Assembly (NCBI RefSeq): GCF_051132615.1
Contig: NZ_CP152375.1
Location: 3,100,001 to 3,164,000 of the forward strand
Direction: 5' to 3'
Origin: G051132615 sp051132615
GTDB lineage: Bacteria > Pseudomonadota > Gammaproteobacteria > Burkholderiales > Neisseriaceae
Length of the DNA stretch: 64,000 nt
Made by a program: the position numbers and the translations under genes. Positions within the stretch are counted from its first letter, which is position 1, and each line of letters opens with the position of its first letter. Shown here one piece after another: positions 26,445-36,062 of the stretch. The notes under the pieces were generated by a model, which was given only the letters and a program-made list of their open reading frames with translations, did not search any database and was not told the origin of the DNA.

Positions 26445-26960
26445 TTACTGGAAAATACAATGTTCAAGCATTGGTGCCCCCATTATCTCTCCACCACCAA
26501 CACACAATAATTTGACCTTTTGACCTTTTTTAAGTTCAAGGATTTTATCTTCTTCTGAATCTTTAAAACGAGCCTGAGGCGTAATAATCTCAAATTGCCC
26601 ACCTGCTTTTAATGTCACGAAGGCCTTGTCAGTAATATCTGCTTGAATATTATCTATTCGTCCACTCACGGATAATTGCTTACTCTTATATTTCTTATTA
26701 GCAGCCATTTCATTTGTTTTATATGCCTTTAATAATTCATCTGCTGTCACCTCAATCACAGGTTCATCTGTTTGAATCAAAGTCTCTTCTTGTGAAGAGT
26801 GTGTCATACTGTCTTCCTGTGCCGAACTTACTTTTGGTGAGGTTACTGATGTTTGAGAGTTATCTATCTTACTGCCCCCTTTTTTGTTATCCCCAAAAAT
26901 GATACCAATCACAATAAGAATCACCAAAATAATAGCAGCCCACTTAAAAAAACGTTTCAT
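26445..26960 (-). CDS. Membrane-anchored protein with a tRNA_anti-like OB-fold domain
   Basis: About 171 residues from the ATG at 26960, which has GGAAGGA at a normal distance; the ATG at 26969 would be too close to it. A single N-terminal membrane segment (FKWAAIILVILIVIGIIFG) is followed by a Ser/Thr/Gln-rich linker (about 30-70). The C-terminal domain VTADELLKAYKTNEMAANKK with YKSKQLSVSGRIDNI and ILELKKGQKVKLLCVGGGE matches the tRNA_anti-like (OB-fold) family, usually seen in small exported proteins. The function is unknown, probably on the periplasmic face. It is followed by a shared terminator. Confidence 0.8.
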   Translation of the reverse strand: MKRFFKWAAIILVILIVIGIIFGDNKKGGSKIDNSQTSVTSPKVSSAQEDSMTHSSQEETLIQTDEPVIEVTADELLKAYKTNEMAANKKYKSKQLSVSGRIDNIQADITDKAFVTLKAGGQFEIITPQARFKDSEEDKILELKKGQKVKLLCVGGGEIMGAPMLEHCIFQ

Positions 26961-27168
26961 GCAATGCATTCCTTCCTTCTAAAAAAAAGACCAACCCTAT
27001 CATCATCTGATAAGATATTTTTAGTATTTTATAAAATATAAATTATTGAAATAAAATATTATAGAATGCAACATTATTTGCCATAATAAGCGATTAAAAA
27101 ACATTTATATTAAACAATAACTATTTAATTTAAAAATCAAAAACAATCATTTTATATTAATAGCATAC

Positions 27169-27202
27169 AAAAAAAGAAGGTACATTATGTACCTTCTTTT
27201 TT
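27169..27202 (-). terminator. Terminator of the first tandem autotransporter
   Basis: GAAGGTACAT and ATGTACCTTC form a ten-base stem with A and T runs on either side. It is 18 bases after the stop codon at 27220. Confidence 0.85.
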
Positions 27203-27219
27203 ATTTTTATGCTTATGAT

Positions 27220-29829
27220 CTAAAAACTATAGCGATAACCTATATTCCATTGTGTATGTTTATATTTATTACTGTTTTCATAGTCAATATCAGCATGAAT
27301 GCTGTGCTGCTTATTGATATTGATTGATGTACCCAAGCTATTTTGCCATCTGCTGCCTTTAAAACTATGTTCCTCTTTTGAGTCATTGACATAATAAGCC
27401 ACTCTATCTTTAAATTCATGAATCAATTGGCTTCTGGCATAAATATTCACTGGCACTTTAGTCTCATTAAATTGGTAACCAACCTGCACACCGCCTCTGG
27501 CTTGTACTGAAGTATAACCATCAATATCTACTGTCAAACCTTTGTCTGTGCGAAACTGAGTTGATTCATTATTGGTCACCAATAATTGAGCTTGTGGTTC
27601 AATGTAAAAACCGCCACTGCTGTCTGTTATATTAAAACGTTTACCTGCTTCTACGGAAAAACTATAGACATCTTTTGAGGCACTTGCTCTCTGACGACCA
27701 CTTGATTGCATGCGTGCATCTATTTCTTGTTTGACTCGACTGTATTTGGCTATAGCATCTACATAAAATTGGTTATCTGTTACATAAGTACCATAAACAC
27801 CCAACTGATGATCTTTTACTTTGCCTGTACTGCCTTTATTGTAGTCAACATCTGCCTTTGTCGTACCTGCCATCACGCCCAAATATACACGCTGGTTATC
27901 GGCTAAGTTAATTGAAGTATCTGCACCTATATGCATGCCGTTATAGTCCATATCAAAACCTTGTAACATGCCATTGGCTTTGCTGTCGAACTGACCGTTA
28001 TAACTGCGAATCCAAACATTGTTTAAATGTTCAGTATTGCGTAAATCACCCATTCTTTGTTGCAAGTTGTGCATTTGCACTTCATTAAACATATAACTTG
28101 TGATTAAACTATTGGCTGCTGCCGATGCGGTGTTAGACAAAGACGGCTTACCACCATTGTTCCCCGAACCATTACCGTTGCCATCAGGTAATGCTTTACC
28201 TTCAATTGAAAACGTACCCTCTTTTCCCAAAATCATATCATACACATAACCGCCCAATTCGATTTTATGATCAGCATTGGTAAAGGTGAAAGATGCCTCT
28301 GTAGGTAATAAGCCGATATCATTGTAATCTACCATTTCATAAATTTGCCAACCAATCACTTTTACTTCGGGGTTATCTTGAACGTTAATCAAATAATTGT
28401 CTTGTACACTTTCTTTAATCACAATTTGGTCATGATCGCTACCTGTTGTACCCACACGCATATTAATCTCTGCACCACCTAACATTCGACTGACCGTTAA
28501 GGTGTGAAACTGAGGCTTTGTGTTATTTTTATCTTGATTCACAAAATTAATGGCAACATTTGGATCTGTTTGTAAACTTTGTATGTTTGAGCTTCCTGTC
28601 ATATGCCAAACTGCATCCCCTTTATTTGAGGCAAAAATATCAACAACTAGATTTTGCCCAGCCCCCCCAATAATATGACCAGTCCATTTAGCATCATGAA
28701 TGTACATATAACGTGAAGCGTCTTCACTCATAGTGGCATTGCTTAAATCAAGATTACCTGTCCAACTTGAACCATCATGCAGATAAAAATCGAGCCTGTC
28801 TTCCATTTGCAGATCAGAATTTAAAACAATATTACCATTAAATATTGTATGATCATTTACATTCATATGAACATATTCCATATTTGTAATTGCAATATCC
28901 CCAGCGAATAAAGAATTTGTTCCAATTAAAGTAAAATAACCTAAGCCATCAATGTTTTTCGCTTTAATCTGTCCATTCCACTTACCTGCGTACAAATCAA
29001 AAGTAAAATTAGCCCCCTGATAGTCAACATTCCCCTGAAAATCTACATTAGACAATGAAAAGTTAATCTCCCTTACGGCCATAGAATTATTAGTTTGAGG
29101 TAAAACAGTAATGTCTCCAACCCATTTTGTTTCATGTAAACCAACGGAAGATAAAACAGGTACCGTGACATTACCAGAAAAAGAAAAATATGCAAAATAA
29201 ATTTCGCTAGCATAATTTGTGCCGTTAGGATCTGTATTTTCTTTGATGGTAATATCACCAGTCCATGATGAAGGCGCATCTTCTAGAGCAAAAGCAGACA
29301 AAGAAATACCTTGCCCATTGTTATCAATATACACACCATCCGATCCTGTATTAACAACGCTATTTTCTCCCAGAGAAAAAGAAACAGGAGTGGACATATC
29401 TAAACTAGAATCGATATTTCCTAAAATACGCACAGGCCCATCTAAAGTACTATTACTGCCAACATGAATGCTAACATTGCTCAGACCATTTAGTTGGCTT
29501 CCTCTATCATAAAAAATACCACCTGTTTTAGTGCTGTCTTGCAATATTAATGAAAAAGTAGAAGTTGCGTTTAACTTACCATCCCAACGGCTGTCATTAT
29601 TAAGAATAATGTCATAATTTGATTCTTCACCTAATAAATTTAAGTCACCTTCTAATGCAGATTGATTATCTAAAATAATGTCCATACTAGAAGCAGCAGT
29701 TTGATCTGTAATATTCCCTTGGTGAGTTTGCCCATCTAACTCAAGTAAAACATTAGCATTTGCATGAGCAGAAATAGTGAAACATAATATTTTCAGTAAA
29801 TACGGTATAAGCTTTTGTTTATCTTTCAT
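27220..29829 (-). CDS. Autotransporter, tandem copy 1
   Basis: 869 residues. Signal peptide about 1-26 (PYLLKILCFTISAHANA). The passenger to about 560 is a predicted beta-solenoid with a recurring W-x-G motif (SRWDGKL, SSWTGDI, TKWVGDI, GKWNGQI, SSWTGNL, AKWTGHI) at roughly one per rung or two. A Gly/Asn linker (NGNGSGNNGG) leads to the barrel (about 585-869), which starts SLSNTASAAANSLITSYMFN and LQQRMGDLR and ends GYRYSF. There are no catalytic motifs, so it is most likely an adhesin. It is a paralogue of the gene at 30142-32949: the last 285 or so residues differ at only about six positions while the passengers are clearly diverged. Confidence 0.93.
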   Translation of the reverse strand: MKDKQKLIPYLLKILCFTISAHANANVLLELDGQTHQGNITDQTAASSMDIILDNQSALEGDLNLLGEESNYDIILNNDSRWDGKLNATSTFSLILQDSTKTGGIFYDRGSQLNGLSNVSIHVGSNSTLDGPVRILGNIDSSLDMSTPVSFSLGENSVVNTGSDGVYIDNNGQGISLSAFALEDAPSSWTGDITIKENTDPNGTNYASEIYFAYFSFSGNVTVPVLSSVGLHETKWVGDITVLPQTNNSMAVREINFSLSNVDFQGNVDYQGANFTFDLYAGKWNGQIKAKNIDGLGYFTLIGTNSLFAGDIAITNMEYVHMNVNDHTIFNGNIVLNSDLQMEDRLDFYLHDGSSWTGNLDLSNATMSEDASRYMYIHDAKWTGHIIGGAGQNLVVDIFASNKGDAVWHMTGSSNIQSLQTDPNVAINFVNQDKNNTKPQFHTLTVSRMLGGAEINMRVGTTGSDHDQIVIKESVQDNYLINVQDNPEVKVIGWQIYEMVDYNDIGLLPTEASFTFTNADHKIELGGYVYDMILGKEGTFSIEGKALPDGNGNGSGNNGGKPSLSNTASAAANSLITSYMFNEVQMHNLQQRMGDLRNTEHLNNVWIRSYNGQFDSKANGMLQGFDMDYNGMHIGADTSINLADNQRVYLGVMAGTTKADVDYNKGSTGKVKDHQLGVYGTYVTDNQFYVDAIAKYSRVKQEIDARMQSSGRQRASASKDVYSFSVEAGKRFNITDSSGGFYIEPQAQLLVTNNESTQFRTDKGLTVDIDGYTSVQARGGVQVGYQFNETKVPVNIYARSQLIHEFKDRVAYYVNDSKEEHSFKGSRWQNSLGTSININKQHSIHADIDYENSNKYKHTQWNIGYRYSF

Positions 29830-30141
29830 GACACCATGCTCCCCTTATATTAAAAATCCAAAATGAATAATTTTTAATTACATTATATTATTCATTTGGA
29901 AATTTATATATTCCATTAAAGGGAAAATGTAAAATTTAACAATTTAGTGTCTCTTTTAAATATATAAAAAACAAAAATACAATAGATATTCTTTAAAAAA
30001 ACATATAAAATATTTTTTTATATTTGATTTTATTATTTATTTTTAATAACAAAAAAAACAAAAAAACATGAAAAATAAAAAAATCAATAAGAAAATCTAT
30101 CATTATTATATAATTTAACAAGTATTTTTACATTAAATTAT
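29830..30141. other. AT-rich promoter region between tandem autotransporters
   Basis: No gene. The part next to 29830 (a CATTATATTATT block, then AAATTTATATATTCC) is similar to the region upstream of the second copy at 32990-33030, so the promoter was part of the duplication. The part next to 30142 has long A and T runs without a clear terminator. Confidence 0.5.
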
Positions 30142-32949
30142 TTAAAAACTATAGCGATAACCTATATTCCATTGTGTATGTTTATATTTATTACTGTTTT
30201 CATAGTCAATATCAGCATGAATGCTGTGCTGCTTATTGATATTGATTGATGTACCCAAGCTATTTTGCCATCTGCTGCCTTTAAAACTATGTTCCTCTTT
30301 TGAGTCATTGACATAATAAGCCACTCTATCTTTAAATTCATGAATCAATTGGCTTCTGGCATAAATATTCACTGGCACTTTAGTCTCATTAAATTGATAA
30401 CCAACCTGCACACCTCCTCTGGCTTGTACTGAAGTATAACCATCAATATCTACTGTCAAACCTTTGTCTGTGCGAAACTGAGTTGATTCATTATTGGTCA
30501 CCAATAATTGAGCTTGTGGTTCAATATAAAAACCGCCACTGCTGTCTGTTATATTAAAACGTTTACCTGCTTCTACGGAAAAACTATAGACATCTTTTGA
30601 GGCACTTGCTCTCTGACGACCACCTGATTGCATACGTGCATCTATTTCTTGTTTGACTCGACTGTATTTGCCTATAGCATCTACATAAAATTGGTTATCT
30701 GTTACATAAGTACTATAAACACCCAACTGATGATCTTTTACTTTGCCTGTACTGCCTTTATTGTAATCAACATCTGCCTTTGTCGTACCTGCCATCACGC
30801 CCAAATATACACGCTGGTGATCTGTTAAGTTAATTGAAGTATCTGCACCTATATGCACGCCGTTATAGTCCATATCAAAACCTTGCAACATACCATTGGC
30901 TTTGCTGTCGAACTGACCGTTATAACTGCGAATCCAAACATTGTTTAAATGTTCAGTATTGCGTAAATCACCCATTCTTTGTTGTAGATTGTGCATTTGC
31001 ACTTCATTAAACATATAACTTGTGATTAAACTATTGGCTGCTGCTGATGCGGTATTGGATAAAGAAGGTTTATCACCATTGCTTCCCGAACCATTGCCAT
31101 TTTCGCCATTGTCCGAACCGCTATTACCATTTTCATCTGGTGTGGCTTTGCCTTCAATTGAAAAGGTACCATCTTCCCCCAAAACCATATCATACACATA
31201 ACCACCTAATTCAATTTTATAGTCTATATTGGTAAATGTGAAAGAAGCCTCTAATGGTTCCTCTATATTACTATAGTCAACCATTTTATAAGTTTGCTCA
31301 CCAATCACTTTGGCCGCTGGGTTATCTTGGACTTTAATCAAATAATCATCCTGTACGTCTTCATTGATGACAATTTGGTCATGCTCATTACCTGTTGCTC
31401 CTACACGCATACTGATCTGCGCTCCGCCATACAGACGATCAGTTGTCAATGTATGAAACTGTGGTGTCGTGCTACTCGTATCTTGATTGACAAAATTAAT
31501 TTCTACATTAGGATCTGTATCTAAACTTCTGACATCTGAACTGCCTGTCATATTCCACACAGATTCACCTTGATTATCCGCATTTATAAAAACATTTAAG
31601 TCTTGCCCAGCCCCCCCAATAATATGACCAGTCCAGTTTGAATTTTGTATACCTATTGCTCGTGAAGCATCTTCGCTTATAGCAGCATTGGTTAAATCAA
31701 GGTTACCTGTCCAGCTTGAACCATCACTCATAGCAAGCTCAAACCTATCATCAATTTGCTGACCAGAATTTAAGGTAATATCGCCGTTTAATGTTGAGCC
31801 ATCTCCTATTTGCATATAACCAGACTCCATATTGGTTAAAGCAACATCTCCCGTAAATGAAGACTCTGATCTAAGAGTAAAAGAAAAATAGGCAGAATCA
31901 TCAATACTTTTAGCATTAATTTGCCCGTTCCATTGACTGTCATATAAATTAACGTCAAAACTTCTGCCTGTATAATCAACATTGCCTTGGAAATCTACAT
32001 GATATAAAGAAAAATCAGTATCTTTTTCTGAAGAACGATTGTCTAACTGAGGTAGAATCGTGATGTCACCAATCCACTTCATTTCTGATAAATCAAGACG
32101 AGACAACATAGGTACAGTGACACTGCCAGTAAAAGAGCCCCCAGAAAATGAAATACGACTTGCCTGTGTCACACCGTTTGGGTCATGATTTTCTTTCACA
32201 ACAACATTACCTATCCACCGAGCGGGTATGCCACCTTCTGTTTCAGAGGATATCTCAAGCCCTTGCCCATTATTATCAACAAGCATCCCTTCAGGTCCTG
32301 TATCAATGACCCCATTTTCACCTAGGAAAATGGACACGGGTCGGGTCATTTGTAACGCGGCATTGGTATCACCCAAGATACGGATTGGTCCTTCCAAGCG
32401 TCCAATCATATCATTTCCGCCACCCCCAACATTAATTGAAATATCGGTATTCTCCGCTTGTGCAGCTCGGTTGTAAAAAACACCACCTATTTTCACACTG
32501 TCATAAACAGTAAGAGAAAAATTAGAAGATGCCTCCAACTTACCATCCCAACGGCTATCATTGAGAAAATCAATATTAGTAATTTTATTACCTGTTCTAT
32601 GAACAAAAATATTGCCATTCAAATTACTATTAGATAAATCAATATAATCTGTATAACCTGGGCTTGAACTGGCCATCCCAGTCAAAGAAATATTACCATT
32701 GATTGAAGAACCATTATAAAGGCCGATGTAGTAATTTGTATTATTTCCTTGTAAATTTAAGTTGCCCTCTAATACTGATTGATTATCCAAATAAGCCTCC
32801 ATAATACCAGTATCAGCAGTTTGATCAGTAATGTCTCCTTGGTAGGTTTGATTATCTAATTCAAGCAGAATACCAGCACTTACACTGGACGAAGCAGTAA
32901 AAAAAGCCAAGTTAAGTAAATATGCGATGAGTTTTCGTTTACTTTTCAA
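30142..32949 (-). CDS. Autotransporter, tandem copy 2
   Basis: 935 residues. Signal peptide about 1-25 (AYLLNLAFFTASSSVSAG). The passenger has the same W-x-G solenoid rhythm as copy 1 (SRWDGKL, ARWIGNV, MKWIGDI, SQWNGQI, SSWTGNL, SNWTGHI) and an extra stretch of about 60 residues near the N-terminus (SSINGNISLTGMASSSPGYT through NLNGNIFVHR). The linker GNSGSDNGENGNGSGSNG is longer than in copy 1. The barrel (from about 650) is almost identical to copy 1, including the GYRYSF end. A start codon is present at 32949, but the gene lacks a clear downstream terminator, so read-through into copy 1 is possible. Confidence 0.93.
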   Translation of the reverse strand: MKSKRKLIAYLLNLAFFTASSSVSAGILLELDNQTYQGDITDQTADTGIMEAYLDNQSVLEGNLNLQGNNTNYYIGLYNGSSINGNISLTGMASSSPGYTDYIDLSNSNLNGNIFVHRTGNKITNIDFLNDSRWDGKLEASSNFSLTVYDSVKIGGVFYNRAAQAENTDISINVGGGGNDMIGRLEGPIRILGDTNAALQMTRPVSIFLGENGVIDTGPEGMLVDNNGQGLEISSETEGGIPARWIGNVVVKENHDPNGVTQASRISFSGGSFTGSVTVPMLSRLDLSEMKWIGDITILPQLDNRSSEKDTDFSLYHVDFQGNVDYTGRSFDVNLYDSQWNGQINAKSIDDSAYFSFTLRSESSFTGDVALTNMESGYMQIGDGSTLNGDITLNSGQQIDDRFELAMSDGSSWTGNLDLTNAAISEDASRAIGIQNSNWTGHIIGGAGQDLNVFINADNQGESVWNMTGSSDVRSLDTDPNVEINFVNQDTSSTTPQFHTLTTDRLYGGAQISMRVGATGNEHDQIVINEDVQDDYLIKVQDNPAAKVIGEQTYKMVDYSNIEEPLEASFTFTNIDYKIELGGYVYDMVLGEDGTFSIEGKATPDENGNSGSDNGENGNGSGSNGDKPSLSNTASAAANSLITSYMFNEVQMHNLQQRMGDLRNTEHLNNVWIRSYNGQFDSKANGMLQGFDMDYNGVHIGADTSINLTDHQRVYLGVMAGTTKADVDYNKGSTGKVKDHQLGVYSTYVTDNQFYVDAIGKYSRVKQEIDARMQSGGRQRASASKDVYSFSVEAGKRFNITDSSGGFYIEPQAQLLVTNNESTQFRTDKGLTVDIDGYTSVQARGGVQVGYQFNETKVPVNIYARSQLIHEFKDRVAYYVNDSKEEHSFKGSRWQNSLGTSININKQHSIHADIDYENSNKYKHTQWNIGYRYSF

Positions 32950-33351
32950 AACGCAACACTCCTTATATAAAACATTTAAATTGAATAAATTTTTATTGCA
33001 TTATATTATTTATTTCAAAATTTATATATTTTATTTAAAGAAAAATACAAAACTTAACAATAAAGTGTATCTTTACACACAAAAACTTAACGATAGAATT
33101 TATTTAAGTATATAAATTAAATTTTTTATTTATTTGATTTTTATATATATTTTCAAAAAAATAAAATTTAATAAAAAAAATTAAAAATAAAATATTATTT
33201 AATAAAATAAATAATAAATTTTTTGTTTTATTTTTTATGAAAAAATCAATTTATGCAGAATATTTAATTTGCTCATCAAACGATTAGCTTATTTAGGAAA
33301 TATTTTTGATGGAAGAAACCAGAAAATAGAAAATAGAAAATATCTTAGTAT
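32950..33351. other. AT-rich upstream region of autotransporter copy 2
   Basis: Very AT-rich, with many homopolymer runs; no gene seen. The block just upstream of the gene matches the promoter region of copy 1. The rest is unassigned spacer up to the purA terminator. Confidence 0.5.
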
Positions 33352-33384
33352 AAAAAAGGCAAAACTAAATTGTTTTGCCTTTTT
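33352..33384 (-). terminator. Terminator of purA
   Basis: AAAAAGGCAAAAC pairs with GTTTTGCCTTTTT around a six-base loop, followed on the minus strand by T residues. It lies 22 bases after the purA stop codon. Confidence 0.85.
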
Positions 33385-33406
33385 ACTGAAAATTGATTAA
33401 TTAAGA

Positions 33407-34699
33407 TTAAGCATAAGGATGCTGTAAAACAATTGTCTCTTCTCTATCTGGTCCAGTAGAAATCATTGCGACAGGTGCTTCACAAATTTCAGCGATTCTA
33501 TTTAAATAGGCTTTTGCTTGTTCAGGTAAATCACCTAATGTTTTTACCCCAAAAGTGCTTTGTTGCCAACCTGGCATAGTTTCATAAATAGGTTTACATT
33601 GAGCGACAAGATCTGCACCAAAAGGCAAAATATCAACTTTTTCACCATTTAGTTCGTAACCTACACATAACTTAATTTCTTCAATGCCATCCATCACATC
33701 AAGTTTAGTAATACACAAACCTGAAATACCATTAATTTGAATAGAACGTTTTAATGCTGCCGCGTCAAACCAACCGCAACGACGCGCACGACCCGTTGTT
33801 GCCCCAAATTCTTTACCTCTCTCCCCTAAGCCTTTACCTACTTCATCAAATAGCTCGGTAGGGAAAGGGCCTGAGCCAACACGGGTTGTATATGCTTTAA
33901 CAATACCCAATACATAATTGAGCATCTGTGGAGCAACACCCGCACCTGCTGCGGCAGCTCCTGCCACACAGTTAGATGATGTTACATAAGGGTATGTACC
34001 ATGGTCAATGTCCAATAATGTACCCTGAGCACCTTCAAATAAAAGCTTTTCACCTTTTTTATTCATTTCATACAAAGTACGAGACACATCTGCCACCATT
34101 GGACAAACACGTTTGGCAAATTCTTGAGTTTGTGACAACACCACATCAAAATCAATTGGCTCTACATGGTAAAGCTCGGTCAATTGGAAATTATACAAAG
34201 CCAAATTGGCTTTTAATTTTTCGGCAAATTGTTCTTTATTAAATAAGTCAATCACACGTAAAGCACGGCGTGCAATTTTATCTTCGTAAGCTGGCCCAAT
34301 ACCACGACCTGTAGTGCCAATTTTTTGCTCCCCTTGTGCATTTTCACGAGCTTGATCCAATGCAATGTGGTATGGCAAAATCAATGGGCAGGTAGGCGCA
34401 ATTTTTAAACGACTGGCAACATCAATACCAGCGGTTTCTAATTGATCGATTTCTTTTAATAAAGCTTCTGGTGACAACACAACACCAGAACCAATAAAAC
34501 ACTCAACACCCTCTCTTAAAATACCAGAAGGAATTAGGTGTAAAACTGTTTTCTCTCCGCCTACAACCAGTGTATGCCCAGCATTATGTCCCCCTTGAAA
34601 GCGAACCACGCCATCAGCCTGATCAGTTAGCCAGTCGACGATTTTACCCTTACCTTCATCGCCCCATTGTGTACCAATAACCACAACATTTTTAGACAT
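33407..34699 (-). CDS. purA: Adenylosuccinate synthetase
   Basis: 430 residues, the usual length. It begins NVVVIGTQWGDEGKGKIVDW, with the P-loop-like GDEGKGK and the catalytic Asp13/His41 region (QGGHNAGHT). TTGRGIGPAYEDKIARRALR, EGAQGTLLDIDHGTYPYVTS and TTGRARRCGWFDAAALK are further family signatures, and STGPDREETI is the C-terminal GTP/guanine site. The enzyme joins IMP and aspartate with GTP in AMP synthesis. It lies 48 bases downstream of hisZ on the same strand, a gene order found in many beta- and gammaproteobacteria. Confidence 0.97.
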   Translation of the reverse strand: MSKNVVVIGTQWGDEGKGKIVDWLTDQADGVVRFQGGHNAGHTLVVGGEKTVLHLIPSGILREGVECFIGSGVVLSPEALLKEIDQLETAGIDVASRLKIAPTCPLILPYHIALDQARENAQGEQKIGTTGRGIGPAYEDKIARRALRVIDLFNKEQFAEKLKANLALYNFQLTELYHVEPIDFDVVLSQTQEFAKRVCPMVADVSRTLYEMNKKGEKLLFEGAQGTLLDIDHGTYPYVTSSNCVAGAAAAGAGVAPQMLNYVLGIVKAYTTRVGSGPFPTELFDEVGKGLGERGKEFGATTGRARRCGWFDAAALKRSIQINGISGLCITKLDVMDGIEEIKLCVGYELNGEKVDILPFGADLVAQCKPIYETMPGWQQSTFGVKTLGDLPEQAKAYLNRIAEICEAPVAMISTGPDREETIVLQHPYA

Positions 34700-34747
34700 A
34701 ACAAAACCTTATCTATATAAGTAAATAATCAAAATACAACTGAAATA

Positions 34748-35899
34748 TTAGCAATAAACGACTTGCCACTCATTATCTTTAAAAACCAACTCTCGATTGC
34801 AATATAAACTTTGTGCGCCTTGAGCAAGGTAATCAACAACAACTGCTTCACCTTGTGCACGTAAGGCTTCAACAATGTTCAATGCTTTTTGAAAATCTTG
34901 TGCAGAAACTTTAATGCCCAAACGTCGATCATTTTTGGGTAAAACTTTCATTAAATCGCGCAAATCAAAGCTAAAACCCGTTGCTGGACGAGCACGACCA
35001 AATACTTTACCCACATTATCATAACGCCCGCCTCTGGCAATAGCATCTGCCCAAGCAGGCGCGTATGCAGCAAATAACAAGCCCGTATGATAAGAATCAA
35101 CTCTTAATTCCGCCAAATCAATATGAATATTTTCTTTAGGAAAATAGTCAGCAACTGCTTTTAATTGTGCCAAAGCATTTTGAATACTGGGTAAAGCGGG
35201 TAAAATTTTAGTCGCTTCATCCAATATATCCAAATCGCCATAAAGCTCAGGAAGCTGACTAAATGCTTCAGATAAATGAATAGGAAGCTCAATATCAGCC
35301 AAAATCAACGCTATTTCATGTTTGTCTTTATGCTGCATGGCCTGCAATAGGTCAGAAGCCACATCAGCATTTAAATTTGCCTCTGCTGCTAACGCTCTGA
35401 AAACACCAATATGCCCTAAAGCCAGTTTAATATCTTGTACTTGGTTTAAACGTAAAGCCTTAAGCATTAGGCCAATAATTTCTAAATCAGCCTCAACACC
35501 TGCATAACCATATATTTCAGCACCAACTTGCAAAGGCTCCCGCGTGCTCATTAAATGCGCTGGGCGCGCATGTAACACACTGCCTGCGTAACACAAACGA
35601 TTAACCCCAGTATTGGCTGATAACAAATGAGCATCAATTCTGGCAACCTGAGGAGTAATATCCGCACGAAGCCCTAACTGTAAACCACTTAACTGATCAA
35701 CTACTCGAATCGTTTTTAACGATAAACCTTTGTCATTTTTTACAAGAAGAGAGGAGGTATACTCCATCAATGGTGGTAAAACCAACTCAAACCCATGAAC
35801 CCTAAATAATTCTAATAATTCTTCTTTTGCACTTTCTAACTGACGCGCATTTGCAGGTAGAATATCGGCAATGTATTCAGGCAATTGCCAAGCTTGCAT
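34748..35899 (-). CDS. hisZ: ATP phosphoribosyltransferase regulatory subunit
   Basis: 383 residues, related to histidyl-tRNA synthetase but without its anticodon-binding domain. LPEYIADILPANARQLESAK, FELVLPPLMEYTSSLL and LGLRADITPQVARIDAHL are HisZ signatures, and the C-terminal ARGGRYDNVGKVFGRARPA with TGFSFDLRDLM matches HisRS motif 3 without full catalysis. HisZ forms a complex with the short form of HisG in the first step of histidine synthesis. Its linkage with purA ties histidine and purine genes, which share PRPP and AICAR metabolism. hisG is not in the window. Confidence 0.94.
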   Translation of the reverse strand: MQAWQLPEYIADILPANARQLESAKEELLELFRVHGFELVLPPLMEYTSSLLVKNDKGLSLKTIRVVDQLSGLQLGLRADITPQVARIDAHLLSANTGVNRLCYAGSVLHARPAHLMSTREPLQVGAEIYGYAGVEADLEIIGLMLKALRLNQVQDIKLALGHIGVFRALAAEANLNADVASDLLQAMQHKDKHEIALILADIELPIHLSEAFSQLPELYGDLDILDEATKILPALPSIQNALAQLKAVADYFPKENIHIDLAELRVDSYHTGLLFAAYAPAWADAIARGGRYDNVGKVFGRARPATGFSFDLRDLMKVLPKNDRRLGIKVSAQDFQKALNIVEALRAQGEAVVVDYLAQGAQSLYCNRELVFKDNEWQVVYC

Positions 35900-36062
35900 A
35901 TTGATCCTTTTGCATTTAAATCTTTTAGAATAGGCGCACTGCCCCTTATATTCAGATATACAAGCTTACCATAATTTTCACTTCTTTGCCCACAGTAAAT
36001 TATTCATGCGTAACAAAACATCATCATCAAAGAGGTAAAAAATTTGATTTATAAAAAGAAAA

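Noticed and set aside
27224..31050. Long repeats as a CRISPR or transposon
   Set aside because: The near-identical 0.9-kb blocks at 27.2 and 30.1 kb are the barrel domains of two autotransporter genes, not an array or an insertion sequence.
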